A stretch of 64,000 bases of DNA from the NCBI GenBank assembly GCA_026710545.1, contig JAPOQU010000124.1, positions 62,001 through 126,000 of the forward strand. Reading direction: 5' to 3'. The stretch comes from Gammaproteobacteria bacterium (GTDB lineage Bacteria; Pseudomonadota; Gammaproteobacteria; Eutrophobiales; Eutrophobiaceae). Under the pieces are notes generated by a model, which ran no database searches, was not told the origin of the DNA, and saw nothing but the letters and a program-made list of their open reading frames with translations. Positions 52,144-60,072 of this stretch are shown piece by piece (the stretch's first letter is position 1; the number at the start of each line of letters is the position of its first letter). A program made the position numbers and the translations under genes.

Positions 52144-52973
52144 GATACGGGTACGATACAATTGTCGGAAATTAATTTCCCCATTATTTCTATGCCTGCA
52201 TCAATGCTGTTAAAGGCTTTGTTGCCAATACGCCTGACGGGCCAGATGCCGATCACGCTGTTGCAATAGAATACTTCATCTGCTTCGAATATTTCCTCGC
52301 GGGCAATAGTCCTGATGGCGGTATCACGGCCTGCAGCCTTGTCCAGTTCAATGATCGCTCTTCTTATCACTCCGGCAACACCGCACCGGGACAGGTCCGG
52401 AGTGATTAATCCAGCGTTTTTGACCATGAAGATATTACTCATGGAACCCTCTACCACGTTGTCCTGCGGGTCTAGTACGAGACCTTCAGGGTATGGTGTG
52501 GCAGTCACCTCCCGGCGCAGGAGGACTTGTTCCAAACGGTTCAGGTGCTTGATGCCGGCGAGTTCGGGTTGATGGCTGATACGGCGGCCGCAAACGTATG
52601 AGTCTATGCCGTCGCGATAATAGCCGGATGGATAAACCGGTTGCCGGTGGACGCTGAGTATCCGGTTGGCCGGGATATTTTCAGGCGGTTGATAACCACG
52701 CCCTCCCATTCCCCGGGTAATGATGATCTTGAGTACTGCTGATGTAAGGGATGCGCAGAGCCGGTCTGCTTCCCGTTCGAGCAGGCTTCTGTCCGGGCAG
52801 GTTATCGACAATTGCCGGCAACCGGTTTCAAGACGGGTAAAATGCGCATCCCGGCAAAGCAGCTTACCGGACTGAACGGCTATTGTCTCGAACACACCAT
52901 CGCCGAACTGTAGGCCGCGATCGTGAATGGAAATGGCATCACCCGGCGTGCCATTGACCAGTGTGTCAACCAC
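52140..52973 (-). CDS. pabC: aminodeoxychorismate lyase (PabC)
   Basis: 277 residues; GTG start 52973. Fold-type IV PLP enzyme: SIHDRGLQFGDGVFETI (~15-30), the PLP Lys in AGIKHLNRLEQVLLRRE (~135-152) and the substrate-loop Glu-rich VVEGSMSNIFMVKN (~175). It splits 4-amino-4-deoxychorismate into p-aminobenzoate and pyruvate for folate synthesis. It lies between the repeat element after fabF and mltG, as in E. coli (fabF-pabC-yceG). Confidence 0.93.
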   Translation of the reverse strand: MVDTLVNGTPGDAISIHDRGLQFGDGVFETIAVQSGKLLCRDAHFTRLETGCRQLSITCPDRSLLEREADRLCASLTSAVLKIIITRGMGGRGYQPPENIPANRILSVHRQPVYPSGYYRDGIDSYVCGRRISHQPELAGIKHLNRLEQVLLRREVTATPYPEGLVLDPQDNVVEGSMSNIFMVKNAGLITPDLSRCGVAGVIRRAIIELDKAAGRDTAIRTIAREEIFEADEVFYCNSVIGIWPVRRIGNKAFNSIDAGIEIMGKLISDNCIVPVS

Positions 52974-52980
52974 GGTTGCC

Positions 52981-53060
52981 CGTCATTCCGGCGTTGCAGT
53001 CCTTGAAAAGGACTCGCCATTCCCTGCGGACTGCGCCTTGTCTTGAAGCCGCCGCTTGGC
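52981..53060. repeat. non-coding palindromic intergenic element between fabF and pabC
   Basis: The stretch contains AGTCCTT/AAGGACT (52998-53004 and 53008-53014) as a 7-bp hairpin with a 3-nt loop and a further GGACTGC (53028-53034) that can pair with GCAGTCC instead. On the minus strand it reads as GCGCAGTCCGCAGGGAATGG..GAGTCC..AAGGACTGCAACGC, the style of an imperfect BIME/ERIC-like repeat in Gammaproteobacteria. No coding potential. No second full copy in this window. Boundaries are approximate. Confidence 0.5.
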
Positions 53061-53092
53061 TCTGAACATGGCAATATCACCTGGAAAGAGTA

Positions 53093-54331
53093 CTAGATGC
53101 GTTTTAGGATTATACACCCGTTCGTGCCGCCAAAACCGAAGGAATTGGACAAAACGTGGTTCAATGCCATGGGCCGCGCGTCATGGGGTATATAATCCAG
53201 GTCACAGGCCGGGTCAGGATTGTCGAGGTTAATTGTGGGCGGCGCCACCTGGTCGCGTAATGCCAGGGCGCAGAATACGGTTTCCACACTGCCGGCGGCT
53301 CCGAGCATGTGCCCGCACATGGATTTTGTGGAACTGATTGCCAGTTTCCGGGCATGGTCGCCAAAAACCTGTTTGACGGCATTATTTTCGGCAATGTCAC
53401 CCGCCGGCGTCGATGTGCCGTGGGCATTGATGTAGTCAATTTCCGTTTTATCAATACCTGCGTTGCCGAGCGCATTCTCCATGCATCGGATTGCGCCTGC
53501 GCCGTCTACTGCGGGTGCAGTCATGTGGTAGGCATCACCATTCATTGCGGAACCGGTAATTTCGGCATACACATTTGCGCCCCTGGCCCTGGCATGCTCG
53601 TATTCCTCCACAACCACGGCGCCGGCGCCGTCGCTTAAGACAAACCCGTCCCGCTCCAGGTCCCAGGGACGGCTGGCTTGCTCCGGTTCATCGTTGCGTG
53701 TGGATAACGCTTTTGCATTGGCGAACCCGGCCATGGATGTAGGTGATGATGCATATTCAGCGCCACCTGCTATCATTAAGTCGGCATCACCGTATTCAAT
53801 CAGGCGGGCCGCTTCGCTGATGTTATGAGTACCGGTCGCGCATGCGGTGACAATGCAGAAGTTGGGTCCCTTGAAACCGTATTGTATCGACAGGTTCCCG
53901 GAGATCATGTTAATGATGTTACTGGGCACGTAGAACGGAGAAATTCTCCTCGGGCCACTGCCCTGGATGCTCCCTGCCCCTTTTTCTATACCCGAGATGC
54001 CGCCTATCCCCGATCCGATAGCCACGCCGACCCGGTGCGGGTCAATGCCATTAACATCAATTCCCGCATCCTCTACTGCCTGGATACCAGCCACCATGCC
54101 GTAGTGTATGAAGGTGCCCATTTTTTTCTGTTCTTTTCTGGGGATATAGGCATCCAGTTCAAGATTTTTTATCGAGCCGGAGATCCTGACGGGATAACTG
54201 CACGCATCAAAGTGGCTGATTGCGGATATACCGCTGTTCCCCGCCAGAAGGCTCTCCCAGGATTCCTTGACACTGTTTCCCAAAGGAGTCACCAGGCCCA
54301 GCCCGGTAATGACGACTCTACGTTTGTTCAC
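53093..54331 (-). CDS. fabF: beta-ketoacyl-ACP synthase II (FabF)
   Basis: 412 residues; GTG start, no ribosome site. The thiolase fold motifs are complete: active Cys164 in TACATGTHN, His in NAHGTSTPAGD and His in TKSMCGHMLGAAG; the C-terminus SFGFGGTNGCIIL is invariant. Condenses acyl-ACP with malonyl-ACP during fatty acid elongation (KASII). A strong intrinsic terminator lies between acpP and this start, so its expression level is partly uncoupled from acpP. Confidence 0.97.
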   Translation of the reverse strand: MNKRRVVITGLGLVTPLGNSVKESWESLLAGNSGISAISHFDACSYPVRISGSIKNLELDAYIPRKEQKKMGTFIHYGMVAGIQAVEDAGIDVNGIDPHRVGVAIGSGIGGISGIEKGAGSIQGSGPRRISPFYVPSNIINMISGNLSIQYGFKGPNFCIVTACATGTHNISEAARLIEYGDADLMIAGGAEYASSPTSMAGFANAKALSTRNDEPEQASRPWDLERDGFVLSDGAGAVVVEEYEHARARGANVYAEITGSAMNGDAYHMTAPAVDGAGAIRCMENALGNAGIDKTEIDYINAHGTSTPAGDIAENNAVKQVFGDHARKLAISSTKSMCGHMLGAAGSVETVFCALALRDQVAPPTINLDNPDPACDLDYIPHDARPMALNHVLSNSFGFGGTNGCIILKRI

Positions 54332-54357
54332 TGTTCGGAAAGGTTGTCGGATGTACG

Positions 54358-54394
54358 AAAAAAGGCCGCTTTAGTTCAACTATGAAGCGGCCTT
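54358..54394 (-). terminator. intrinsic terminator between acpP and fabF
   Basis: On the minus strand AAGGCCGCTT (54394-54385) and AAGCGGCCTT (54371-54362) form a 10-bp perfect GC-rich stem with a 13-nt loop, itself partly self-complementary, followed at once by six T. It stands 22 nt after the acpP stop and 31 nt before the fabF GTG. Confidence 0.9.
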
Positions 54395-54416
54395 GTTAAG
54401 GATTTATCTACAGCAG

Positions 54417-54653
54417 TTATTCAAGATGCGTATCAATATAGTCGATAGCTTGTTGTACAGTAGTTATTTTTTCTGCATCTTCATCAGGTATCTCAATTTT
54501 AAACTCCTCTTCCAGAGCCATTACCAATTCGACGGTGTCCAGTGAATCAGCTCCTAGATCATCAACAAACGATGCTTCACTGGTAACTTCTTCCTCTTTA
54601 ACCCCCAGCTGTTCTACGATGATTTTCATCACTCGTTCTTCAACATTGCTCAT
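54417..54653 (-). CDS. acpP: acyl carrier protein
   Basis: 78 residues from ATG 54653, which is preceded by AAGGAGGTTATTTCTC, an excellent ribosome site; the longer open frame starting at 54686 is not used. Ser37 in [13 protein letters not shown] carries the phosphopantetheine arm. Acidic, helical, as expected. It carries growing acyl chains for the surrounding Fab enzymes and PlsX. Confidence 0.98.
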   Translation of the reverse strand: MSNVEERVMKIIVEQLGVKEEEVTSEASFVDDLGADSLDTVELVMALEEEFKIEIPDEDAEKITTVQQAIDYIDTHLE

Positions 54654-54696
54654 GAGAAATAACCTCCTTCGCGGTACCAAGACCAAAAGCGGGTGT

Positions 54697-54725
54697 ACGA
54701 TAAGCTAAATATTCCTTGCTTTCAA
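54697..54725 (-). promoter_or_regulatory. candidate acpP promoter
   Basis: TTGAAA (54725-54720) and TATCGT (54702-54697), 17 nt apart, on the minus strand. Start near 54690 would give a short leader with the strong ribosome site. The region up to the fabG stop (54726-54882) is AT-rich and holds another TATAAT-like box; no gene is seen in it. Confidence 0.35.
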
Positions 54726-54882
54726 GTTATTTTATAAATAAAAAACAGATCTTAAAGAATAACGCAATATATTATAGTCCCAACGGGTTTGAAAAATCCA
54801 CTCTAAATGCTGCTCCCCGGCCCTGTATGATGATAACTCATGGTGGGTAATATCGTGGCTGTACAACCGGCAAGGACCCGGT

Positions 54883-55632
54883 TCACGCCATATACATTCC
54901 ACCGTTTACATTCAGCACTTCCCCGGTAATATAGCCGGCGGCCGGGGAGGCAATGAACTCGACAGCGCAGGCGATGTCTTCAGCAAGACCGAGCCGCCCC
55001 AGCGGAATTTGCTCAAGCAGTTTTGCGCGTTGTTCGGCAGAAAGTTCTGCAGTCATGTCCGTGTCAATAAACCCGGGAGCGATACAGTTAACCGTGATGC
55101 CGCGCGAGCCTATTTCCTTGGCCAATGCACGGGTAAAACCGATCATGCCCGATTTGGCCGCAGCATAGTTGGTCTGACCCGGGTTGCCCGACAGGGCTAC
55201 TACGGAAGTGATATTGATAATCCGGCCGTGGCGCGCCTTGACCATGTCACGCAGGCACAATTTACATAACCGGTATACTGAATTCAGATTGGTATCGATA
55301 ACCTCATCCCACTCCTGCTGTTTCATCCGCATCATCAGGTTATCCCGGGTGATGCCGGCATTGTTGACCAGGATAGAAGGTCTTGAATCGGCTGACTTCA
55401 GGGCCTCGTTCAGATCGGCGACGGATTCATCCGCGCTGATATCCAGTACGTATCCCTTGCCGTTTATTCCCGCATCCCTGAAATATTCCTCTATCCCGGC
55501 TGCGCCGTTCTCCGTGGTGGCCGTGCCTGCCACGAAGGCGCCCGCCCGGCCCAGCCGTTCAGCGGCTGCTTTTCCTATGCCCCTGCTTGCTCCAGTTACC
55601 AGGGCGACCTGATCTTTCAGTGTAATGTTCAT
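54883..55632 (-). CDS. fabG: 3-oxoacyl-ACP reductase FabG
   Basis: 249 residues. Rossmann NADPH motif TGASRGIG at 14-21, NNAGITRDNLMMRM near 90 and the catalytic tetrad Ser/Tyr/Lys in NITSVVAL and NYAAAKSGM. The C-terminus has GYITGEVLNVNGGMYM. It reduces beta-ketoacyl-ACP. Its ATG at 55632 has no ribosome site; a copy of the dispersed repeat ends 6 nt before it. Confidence 0.97.
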   Translation of the reverse strand: MNITLKDQVALVTGASRGIGKAAAERLGRAGAFVAGTATTENGAAGIEEYFRDAGINGKGYVLDISADESVADLNEALKSADSRPSILVNNAGITRDNLMMRMKQQEWDEVIDTNLNSVYRLCKLCLRDMVKARHGRIINITSVVALSGNPGQTNYAAAKSGMIGFTRALAKEIGSRGITVNCIAPGFIDTDMTAELSAEQRAKLLEQIPLGRLGLAEDIACAVEFIASPAAGYITGEVLNVNGGMYMA

Positions 55633-55637
55633 AATTT

Positions 55638-55660
55638 TATCCGCAGATGACGCAGATTAT
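55638..55660. repeat. dispersed repeat copy upstream of fabG
   Basis: 23 nt (TAT then CCGCAGATGACGCAGATTAT) identical to 49443-49465 upstream of tatD. It lies in the 46-nt gap between fabD stop and fabG start, only 5 nt from the ATG. CCGCAGAT.ACGCAGATT units are a style of short repeat seen scattered in many bacterial genomes. Confidence 0.75.
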
Positions 55661-55678
55661 ATTTGGTTTCATTGAGGA

Positions 55679-56614
55679 TTACATTGACAGGGCCGCATCC
55701 AGGGATGCCGTATCGGAAATGCCGTTGCAGGCTATATTTTTATCGACACGCCGGATCAGACCGCTGAGTACTCTTCCGGGACCACACTCTATAATCCTGC
55801 CGATGCCTTTATCCCGCATCAGGGCGATGCATTTCGACCACAGGACGGGCTGATGCATGTGCAGCATCATTGCTTCCTTTATCTCACCAGGGTCGGTCCG
55901 TGCGCGGGCGTCGACGTTCTGTACAACAGGAATAGCTGCAGGCGCAAAATCGATCTCATTGACGCGCAGTTGCAGCCTGTCTGCAGCAGGCAACATCAGC
56001 CGGCAATGGGCAGGCACGCTGACCGGCAGGGGCGTGACCCGTCTGGCTCCTGCTTTTTTCGCCAGATCACATGCCCGTTCCACCGCACCGGCATTACCGG
56101 CAATGACCACCTGTCCCGGGAAATTAAAATTCGCAGCCGAGACTACCTCCTCCTGCGCCGCCCCGGCACACACGTCAATGACGGTATCATCATCCAGTCC
56201 GGAAACAGCCGCCATCGCTCCCGCGCCGTGGGGCACGGCATCCTGCATAATCCGTCCCCGGTCGGCCACCAGTTCGACTGCGTCGGCAAAGTCCAGGACT
56301 TCGGCGCACACCAGGGCCGTGTACTCGCCGAGGCTGTGTCCGGCAAGGAACCCGGGGCGGGCGCCCCCGTTATCTTGCCAGATGCGCCAGATGGCGTAAC
56401 TCGCGGTCAATAACGCGGGCTGGGTATACTCTGTACGGTTAAGCTTATCCTCAGGTCCATTGAGGCATAATGACAGCAGGTCATAATCCAGTCTAGCCGA
56501 TGCTTCGGCGAAGATCCCGGTTACGGCGGGGAAGTTTTCCGCCAGGCCGGAGAGCATGCCCACGGATTGGGAACCCTGCCCGGGAAATACGAAAGCCAGA
56601 CCGTCAGTCGTCAT
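55679..56614 (-). CDS. fabD: malonyl-CoA-ACP transacylase FabD
   Basis: 311 residues. FVFPGQGSQSVGML at 9-22 and the active Ser94 in GHSLGEYTA, with the conserved Arg in the ADRGRIMQDAV region and His in VPAHCRLM. It transfers malonyl groups to ACP. Middle gene of plsX-fabH-fabD-fabG on the minus strand; 14 nt after fabH. Confidence 0.97.
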   Translation of the reverse strand: MTTDGLAFVFPGQGSQSVGMLSGLAENFPAVTGIFAEASARLDYDLLSLCLNGPEDKLNRTEYTQPALLTASYAIWRIWQDNGGARPGFLAGHSLGEYTALVCAEVLDFADAVELVADRGRIMQDAVPHGAGAMAAVSGLDDDTVIDVCAGAAQEEVVSAANFNFPGQVVIAGNAGAVERACDLAKKAGARRVTPLPVSVPAHCRLMLPAADRLQLRVNEIDFAPAAIPVVQNVDARARTDPGEIKEAMMLHMHQPVLWSKCIALMRDKGIGRIIECGPGRVLSGLIRRVDKNIACNGISDTASLDAALSM

Positions 56615-56628
56615 GATACCCAGGTTCT

Positions 56629-57585
56629 CTAATACCGGATCAATGCCGAGCCCCAGGTAAACCCGCCGCCTACAGCTTCCATGAACAGGGTGTCCCCTTG
56701 CCTGATGCGGCCGTCGCGTACGCCTGTATTCAGCGCCAGGGGGATGGATGCCGCTGACGTGTTGCCGTGCTCCGCCACTGTCAATATAACATCGTCCATA
56801 CTCATGCCGAGTTTTTTGACGGTAGCTGAGATGATTCTCAGGTTTGCCTGGTGTGGCACCAGCCAGTTTATGTCCTTTCTTGTAAATCCGGTATCCGCGA
56901 GCGTTTCATCCACGATTTCGTCCATTGCCTGGACGGCAAATCTGAAGACTTCGTTGCCGTGCATACGGATGTAGGGATCGGCGGTCGGATTGGATACCCC
57001 CGAAGGTACCTGGAGGTGTTCACTGTAACTGCCGTCTGCATGTAATAACGTCTTATAAATGCCAGGTTCGTCACTTCTGCCGAGGATGACGGCGCCGGCG
57101 CCGTCGCCGAACAGCACGCAGGTCGTCCGATCCGTCCAGTCGAGTATCCTGGAGTTCATGTCGGCGCCGATAACGAGAGCCCGCCGCATCGTACCGGACC
57201 TGATAAATTGATCCGCAATACTTAACGCGTAAATAAACCCGGAACACACGGCCTGGACGTCGAATGCAGCGGCGCCGTTACGTATGCCGAGCCTTTTCTG
57301 GAGCAGGCACGCCGTACTCGGGTAGATGAGATCAGGAGTGGAAGTGGCAACGATAATCAGGTCGATGGAACCGGCCTCTATCCCGGCCATATCAATGGCG
57401 CCAAGCGCTGCGTTACAGGCCATCTCGGACGTGGTTTCGTCTTCCCGGGCAATATGCCTTTGCCTGATCCCGGTACGCGTCCGGATCCAGTCATCCGATG
57501 TGTCTACCAGGTCTTCCAGTTCCGAATTGGGCATGACCCGTTCCGGAAGGTAGCCGCCACAACCTATGACCCGGGCGTAATTCAT
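56629..57585 (-). CDS. fabH: beta-ketoacyl-ACP synthase III FabH
   Basis: 318 residues. Active Cys114 in VQAVCSGFIYA, His in LVPHQANLRI and Asn in EHGNTSAASIPLAL complete the triad. TPDLIYPSTACLLQKRLG and GAFGDGAGAV-like AVLFGDGAGAVIL are typical. It makes acetoacetyl-ACP from acetyl-CoA, starting fatty acid synthesis. Its start is only 3 nt from the plsX stop, so the two are coupled. Confidence 0.97.
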   Translation of the reverse strand: MNYARVIGCGGYLPERVMPNSELEDLVDTSDDWIRTRTGIRQRHIAREDETTSEMACNAALGAIDMAGIEAGSIDLIIVATSTPDLIYPSTACLLQKRLGIRNGAAAFDVQAVCSGFIYALSIADQFIRSGTMRRALVIGADMNSRILDWTDRTTCVLFGDGAGAVILGRSDEPGIYKTLLHADGSYSEHLQVPSGVSNPTADPYIRMHGNEVFRFAVQAMDEIVDETLADTGFTRKDINWLVPHQANLRIISATVKKLGMSMDDVILTVAEHGNTSAASIPLALNTGVRDGRIRQGDTLFMEAVGGGFTWGSALIRY

Positions 57586-57588
57586 CGG

Positions 57589-58602
57589 TCAGTTCCGGAT
57601 TAATAAAGCTTCAAGTTGGGAGGTAATACGGGCAGGGATGTTTTTCTCGACTTCAAGTATCGCCTCTTCCAGCGCGTGTGCGAAAGATACCCTGTCTGCC
57701 CCACCGTGACTCTTGATGACAATTCCGCGCAGTCCGAGCAGACTTGCACCGTTGTAGCGCCTGGGATCGATTTTCCTGCGGATGGATTTCAGTACCGGCA
57801 TCGAAATGACCGAGGCAAGTCTGCCGTAGTAGTTTCTTTTAAATTCACTGAACACGTGGTGAGAAAAAAAATCGGCTACCCCTTCACTGGCCTTCAGTGC
57901 GATATTGCCCACAAAACCGTCGCATACGATTACATCAGCGTGACCGGAATAAATATGGTTGCCCTCGACGAACCCAATGTAATTGAGGTGGCTGCCGGAC
58001 AGCAACCCCGCGGCCTGTTTCACCCGGTAGTTGCCTTTATTCTCCTCGGTGCCGACGTTCAGCAGTCCTACCTTCGGCGAAGCAATATTATTAATGGCGC
58101 CGGCCAGCTCCGCGCCCATTACCGCAAACTGAAATAATTGCTCGGCGCTGGAATCAACGTTGGCGCCGAGATCGAGTATATGCGTCTGGTTGTTGATACC
58201 GGGTATGGTCGTACAAATGGCAGGCCTGTCAATACCCGGCAGCATCTTCAGGACGTAGCGCGAAATGGCCATTAACGCACCGGTATTGCCGGAACTGACA
58301 CAGGCATGCGCCAGCCCTTTCTTTACCTGTTCAATTGCGACCCGCATTGATGATTTTTTCTTGTTGCGCAACGCTGAAGAGGGCGCCTCATCCATGGTAA
58401 CGACTTCCGGCGCATGGATTATCTGAACCCGGACGGACAGATCAGGGCTCAAGGACGACAGCCTGGATTTGACTACGTCTTCCAGCCCTACCAGTTGAAG
58501 CTCCAGTTCCGGGTGTTTTTTCAGCGTATGGATTGCTGCGGGGATAATCTCACCAGGCCCATGGTCTCCCCCCATGGTATCGAGCGCAAGACGCAGTGCC
58601 AT
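57589..58602 (-). CDS. plsX: phosphate acyltransferase PlsX
   Basis: 337 residues beginning ALRLALDTMGGDHGPGEIIPAA (residues 2-23), with SGNTGALMAISRYVLKMLPGIDRPAI, GANVDSSAEQL, LNVGTEENKG and VCDGFVGNIALKASEG. It converts acyl-ACP to acyl-phosphate for phospholipid synthesis. It follows rpmF as in E. coli, separated by a hairpin-forming gap. Confidence 0.96.
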   Translation of the reverse strand: MALRLALDTMGGDHGPGEIIPAAIHTLKKHPELELQLVGLEDVVKSRLSSLSPDLSVRVQIIHAPEVVTMDEAPSSALRNKKKSSMRVAIEQVKKGLAHACVSSGNTGALMAISRYVLKMLPGIDRPAICTTIPGINNQTHILDLGANVDSSAEQLFQFAVMGAELAGAINNIASPKVGLLNVGTEENKGNYRVKQAAGLLSGSHLNYIGFVEGNHIYSGHADVIVCDGFVGNIALKASEGVADFFSHHVFSEFKRNYYGRLASVISMPVLKSIRRKIDPRRYNGASLLGLRGIVIKSHGGADRVSFAHALEEAILEVEKNIPARITSQLEALLIRN

Positions 58603-58649
58603 TGTATCTAACCGGCGAATGCCCGTTGCCGATTCATGCTTTCATGACA

Positions 58650-58676
58650 GTCCGTGCAGGGCAGTCCCTGCCGGAC
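58650..58676 (-). other. hairpin between rpmF and plsX
   Basis: GTCCG.GCAGGG (58650-58661) pairs with CCCTGC.CGGAC-type arm (58666-58676), 11 bp with one bulge and a 4-nt loop. No T-run follows on the minus strand, so it is more likely an RNA processing or attenuation point than a terminator. Confidence 0.45.
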
Positions 58677-58680
58677 GGGT

Positions 58681-58866
58681 TTATTCATTATCGTCTTCGG
58701 TATTCAGCACTTTTTCTCCCCGGTAGTAACCGTCAGGGCTGACATGATGACGTCTGTGAACTTCGCCGGTTGTCGGTTCAATTGACAGGCAGGGAGATTC
58801 AAGCGAGTCGTGGGCGCGGCGGGAATCCCGTCTGGAAGTGGATTTCTTGCGTTGTTGTACAGCCAT
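58681..58866 (-). CDS. rpmF: 50S ribosomal protein bL32
   Basis: 61 residues, [18 protein letters not shown] at the start and [12 protein letters not shown] in the middle. This variant lacks the four-Cys zinc site of C+ L32, as in many Gammaproteobacteria. Lies between yceD and plsX. Confidence 0.97.
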   Translation of the reverse strand: MAVQQRKKSTSRRDSRRAHDSLESPCLSIEPTTGEVHRRHHVSPDGYYRGEKVLNTEDDNE

Positions 58867-58882
58867 GGTAACAGCCTCCTGG

Positions 58883-59383
58883 TTATCCCGATTTCAGTTT
58901 TTTCAGTATGTGGAACGGGCCGGACCCAACAGGATCGCGTTCCGCTGCCTGTGTTCCCGCAGCACAATCCTCCAGCCGATGCATCGGTGAAATCGGCAAG
59001 CCCAGTAATATTTCGTCTTCAATAAAATCTGTCAGTTGCATGGTTTCCTGTTTGAGCACCAGGGGTTCCATCGACGCCGGTATTTTCTTAAGCGTCGTTC
59101 CTTCAAAAACAACTCCCACCTTGATTGTATGGGCCAGCTTTACCGCAAACGGCTCCAGGCAACGCTGGCATATCAGCAGCAGGTCTGTCCTGTACCCGCC
59201 GTTAATGCAGGTGATCCCGTCCTCAGAGCGGCTGAAAGCCAACTTCAACTCAACCATACCCCGGTTATCGCTCAATAATTCGACAAGACGGGGCATTTTG
59301 CTCAACTCAAGCCGCCCTTCAATGCAGGCGCCCGCTTCCGCGAGATGCCCGGGCACTATTTTGTAAGGCAAATCCGGAGACAT
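58883..59383 (-). CDS. yceD: YceD/DUF177 family protein (23S rRNA accumulation factor)
   Basis: About 166 residues from ATG 59383. A TTG at 59422 is also open, but it lies inside a TTGACA box, and the sequence from [14 protein letters not shown] lines up with Pseudomonas-type YceD starts. Conserved ICQRCLEPF (~80) and the [13 protein letters not shown] segment. YceD is needed for normal 23S rRNA amounts, and its gene is regularly in front of rpmF. The ATG lies 11 nt after a -10 box. Confidence 0.92.
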   Translation of the reverse strand: MSPDLPYKIVPGHLAEAGACIEGRLELSKMPRLVELLSDNRGMVELKLAFSRSEDGITCINGGYRTDLLLICQRCLEPFAVKLAHTIKVGVVFEGTTLKKIPASMEPLVLKQETMQLTDFIEDEILLGLPISPMHRLEDCAAGTQAAERDPVGSGPFHILKKLKSG

Positions 59384-59393
59384 CAGGGACGCA

Positions 59394-59422
59394 AGTTTAA
59401 CTACCGGAGAACTGAGTGTCAA
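59394..59422 (-). promoter_or_regulatory. promoter of yceD-rpmF-plsX-fab operon
   Basis: On the minus strand a perfect -35 box TTGACA (59422-59417), 17-nt spacer, and TAAACT (59399-59394). The expected start is about 59387, only ~4 nt before the yceD ATG, so the message would be almost leaderless. The best promoter match in the window. Confidence 0.65.
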
Positions 59423-59462
59423 ACTATTGACTTGACAGTAGGTTAGAGAACATTATGTGTGA

Positions 59463-60050
59463 ATGACAACACTTGCAAAACTGGTTCTGGCGTCTTCATC
59501 GGTTCACCGTAAGGCTTTGCTGGAACGGCTGGGGCTTTCGTTCGTTTGCCATTCCCCGGATATCGATGAAAGTATCAGGGACGGCGAAGCAGCGCCTGCA
59601 CTGGTAGAACGATTGGCGCGGGGCAAGGCCGTTACTGTAGCAAAAGAGTACCCGGATGCGCTGGTGATAGGTTCTGATGAAGTTGCTGCAGCTAACGGCC
59701 GAATACTGACGAAGCCTGAAGGCTATGAGGGCGCCGTGCAGCAACTCAGGATTATGTCGGGAAACCTGGTGGAATTCGTGACCTGCGTTTGCCTGGTCAA
59801 CAGCCGGTCAGGACAACAGCAACTTGATACTGTTACGGTTGAAGTCCGGTTCAGGGAATTAACGGATGCGGAGATCAGCCGTTACCTGGATCGGGAGCAG
59901 CCCTTTGATTGTTCCGGCAGCTTCAAATCAGAAGGCGCCGGAATTACCCTTGTGCAACGGATCAGCAGCGATGACAATACTGCCTTGCTGGGACTGCCTT
60001 TGATCTCCTTGCAGGGCATGTTGCGGAATGAAGGTTATATAATACCTTAG
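59463..60050 (+). CDS. Maf/YceF nucleoside triphosphate pyrophosphatase
   Basis: 195 residues starting TTLAKLVLASSSVHRKALLERLGL; the SSS..R..LL motif is the nucleotide-binding mark of the Maf family, and conserved acidic E-A..G-S-D-E and K-P are present. Length and the neighbours (yceD, rpmF) fit YceF rather than YhdE. It hydrolyses m7GTP or related non-canonical nucleotides. The ATG has no ribosome site; TTGACT/CATTAT at 59427-59456 lie just upstream, another possible leaderless start. Confidence 0.9.
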   Translation: MTTLAKLVLASSSVHRKALLERLGLSFVCHSPDIDESIRDGEAAPALVERLARGKAVTVAKEYPDALVIGSDEVAAANGRILTKPEGYEGAVQQLRIMSGNLVEFVTCVCLVNSRSGQQQLDTVTVEVRFRELTDAEISRYLDREQPFDCSGSFKSEGAGITLVQRISSDDNTALLGLPLISLQGMLRNEGYIIP

Positions 60051-60072
60051 ATAATAAATATAATATATTGAT

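Noticed and set aside
1599-53096. 12-mer AAAGAGTACTAG present at 1599, 28737 and 53085
   Set aside because: Short words repeat by chance in 64 kb; it includes the common AGTACT palindrome and two of the cases include a stop codon. No larger shared context was found.
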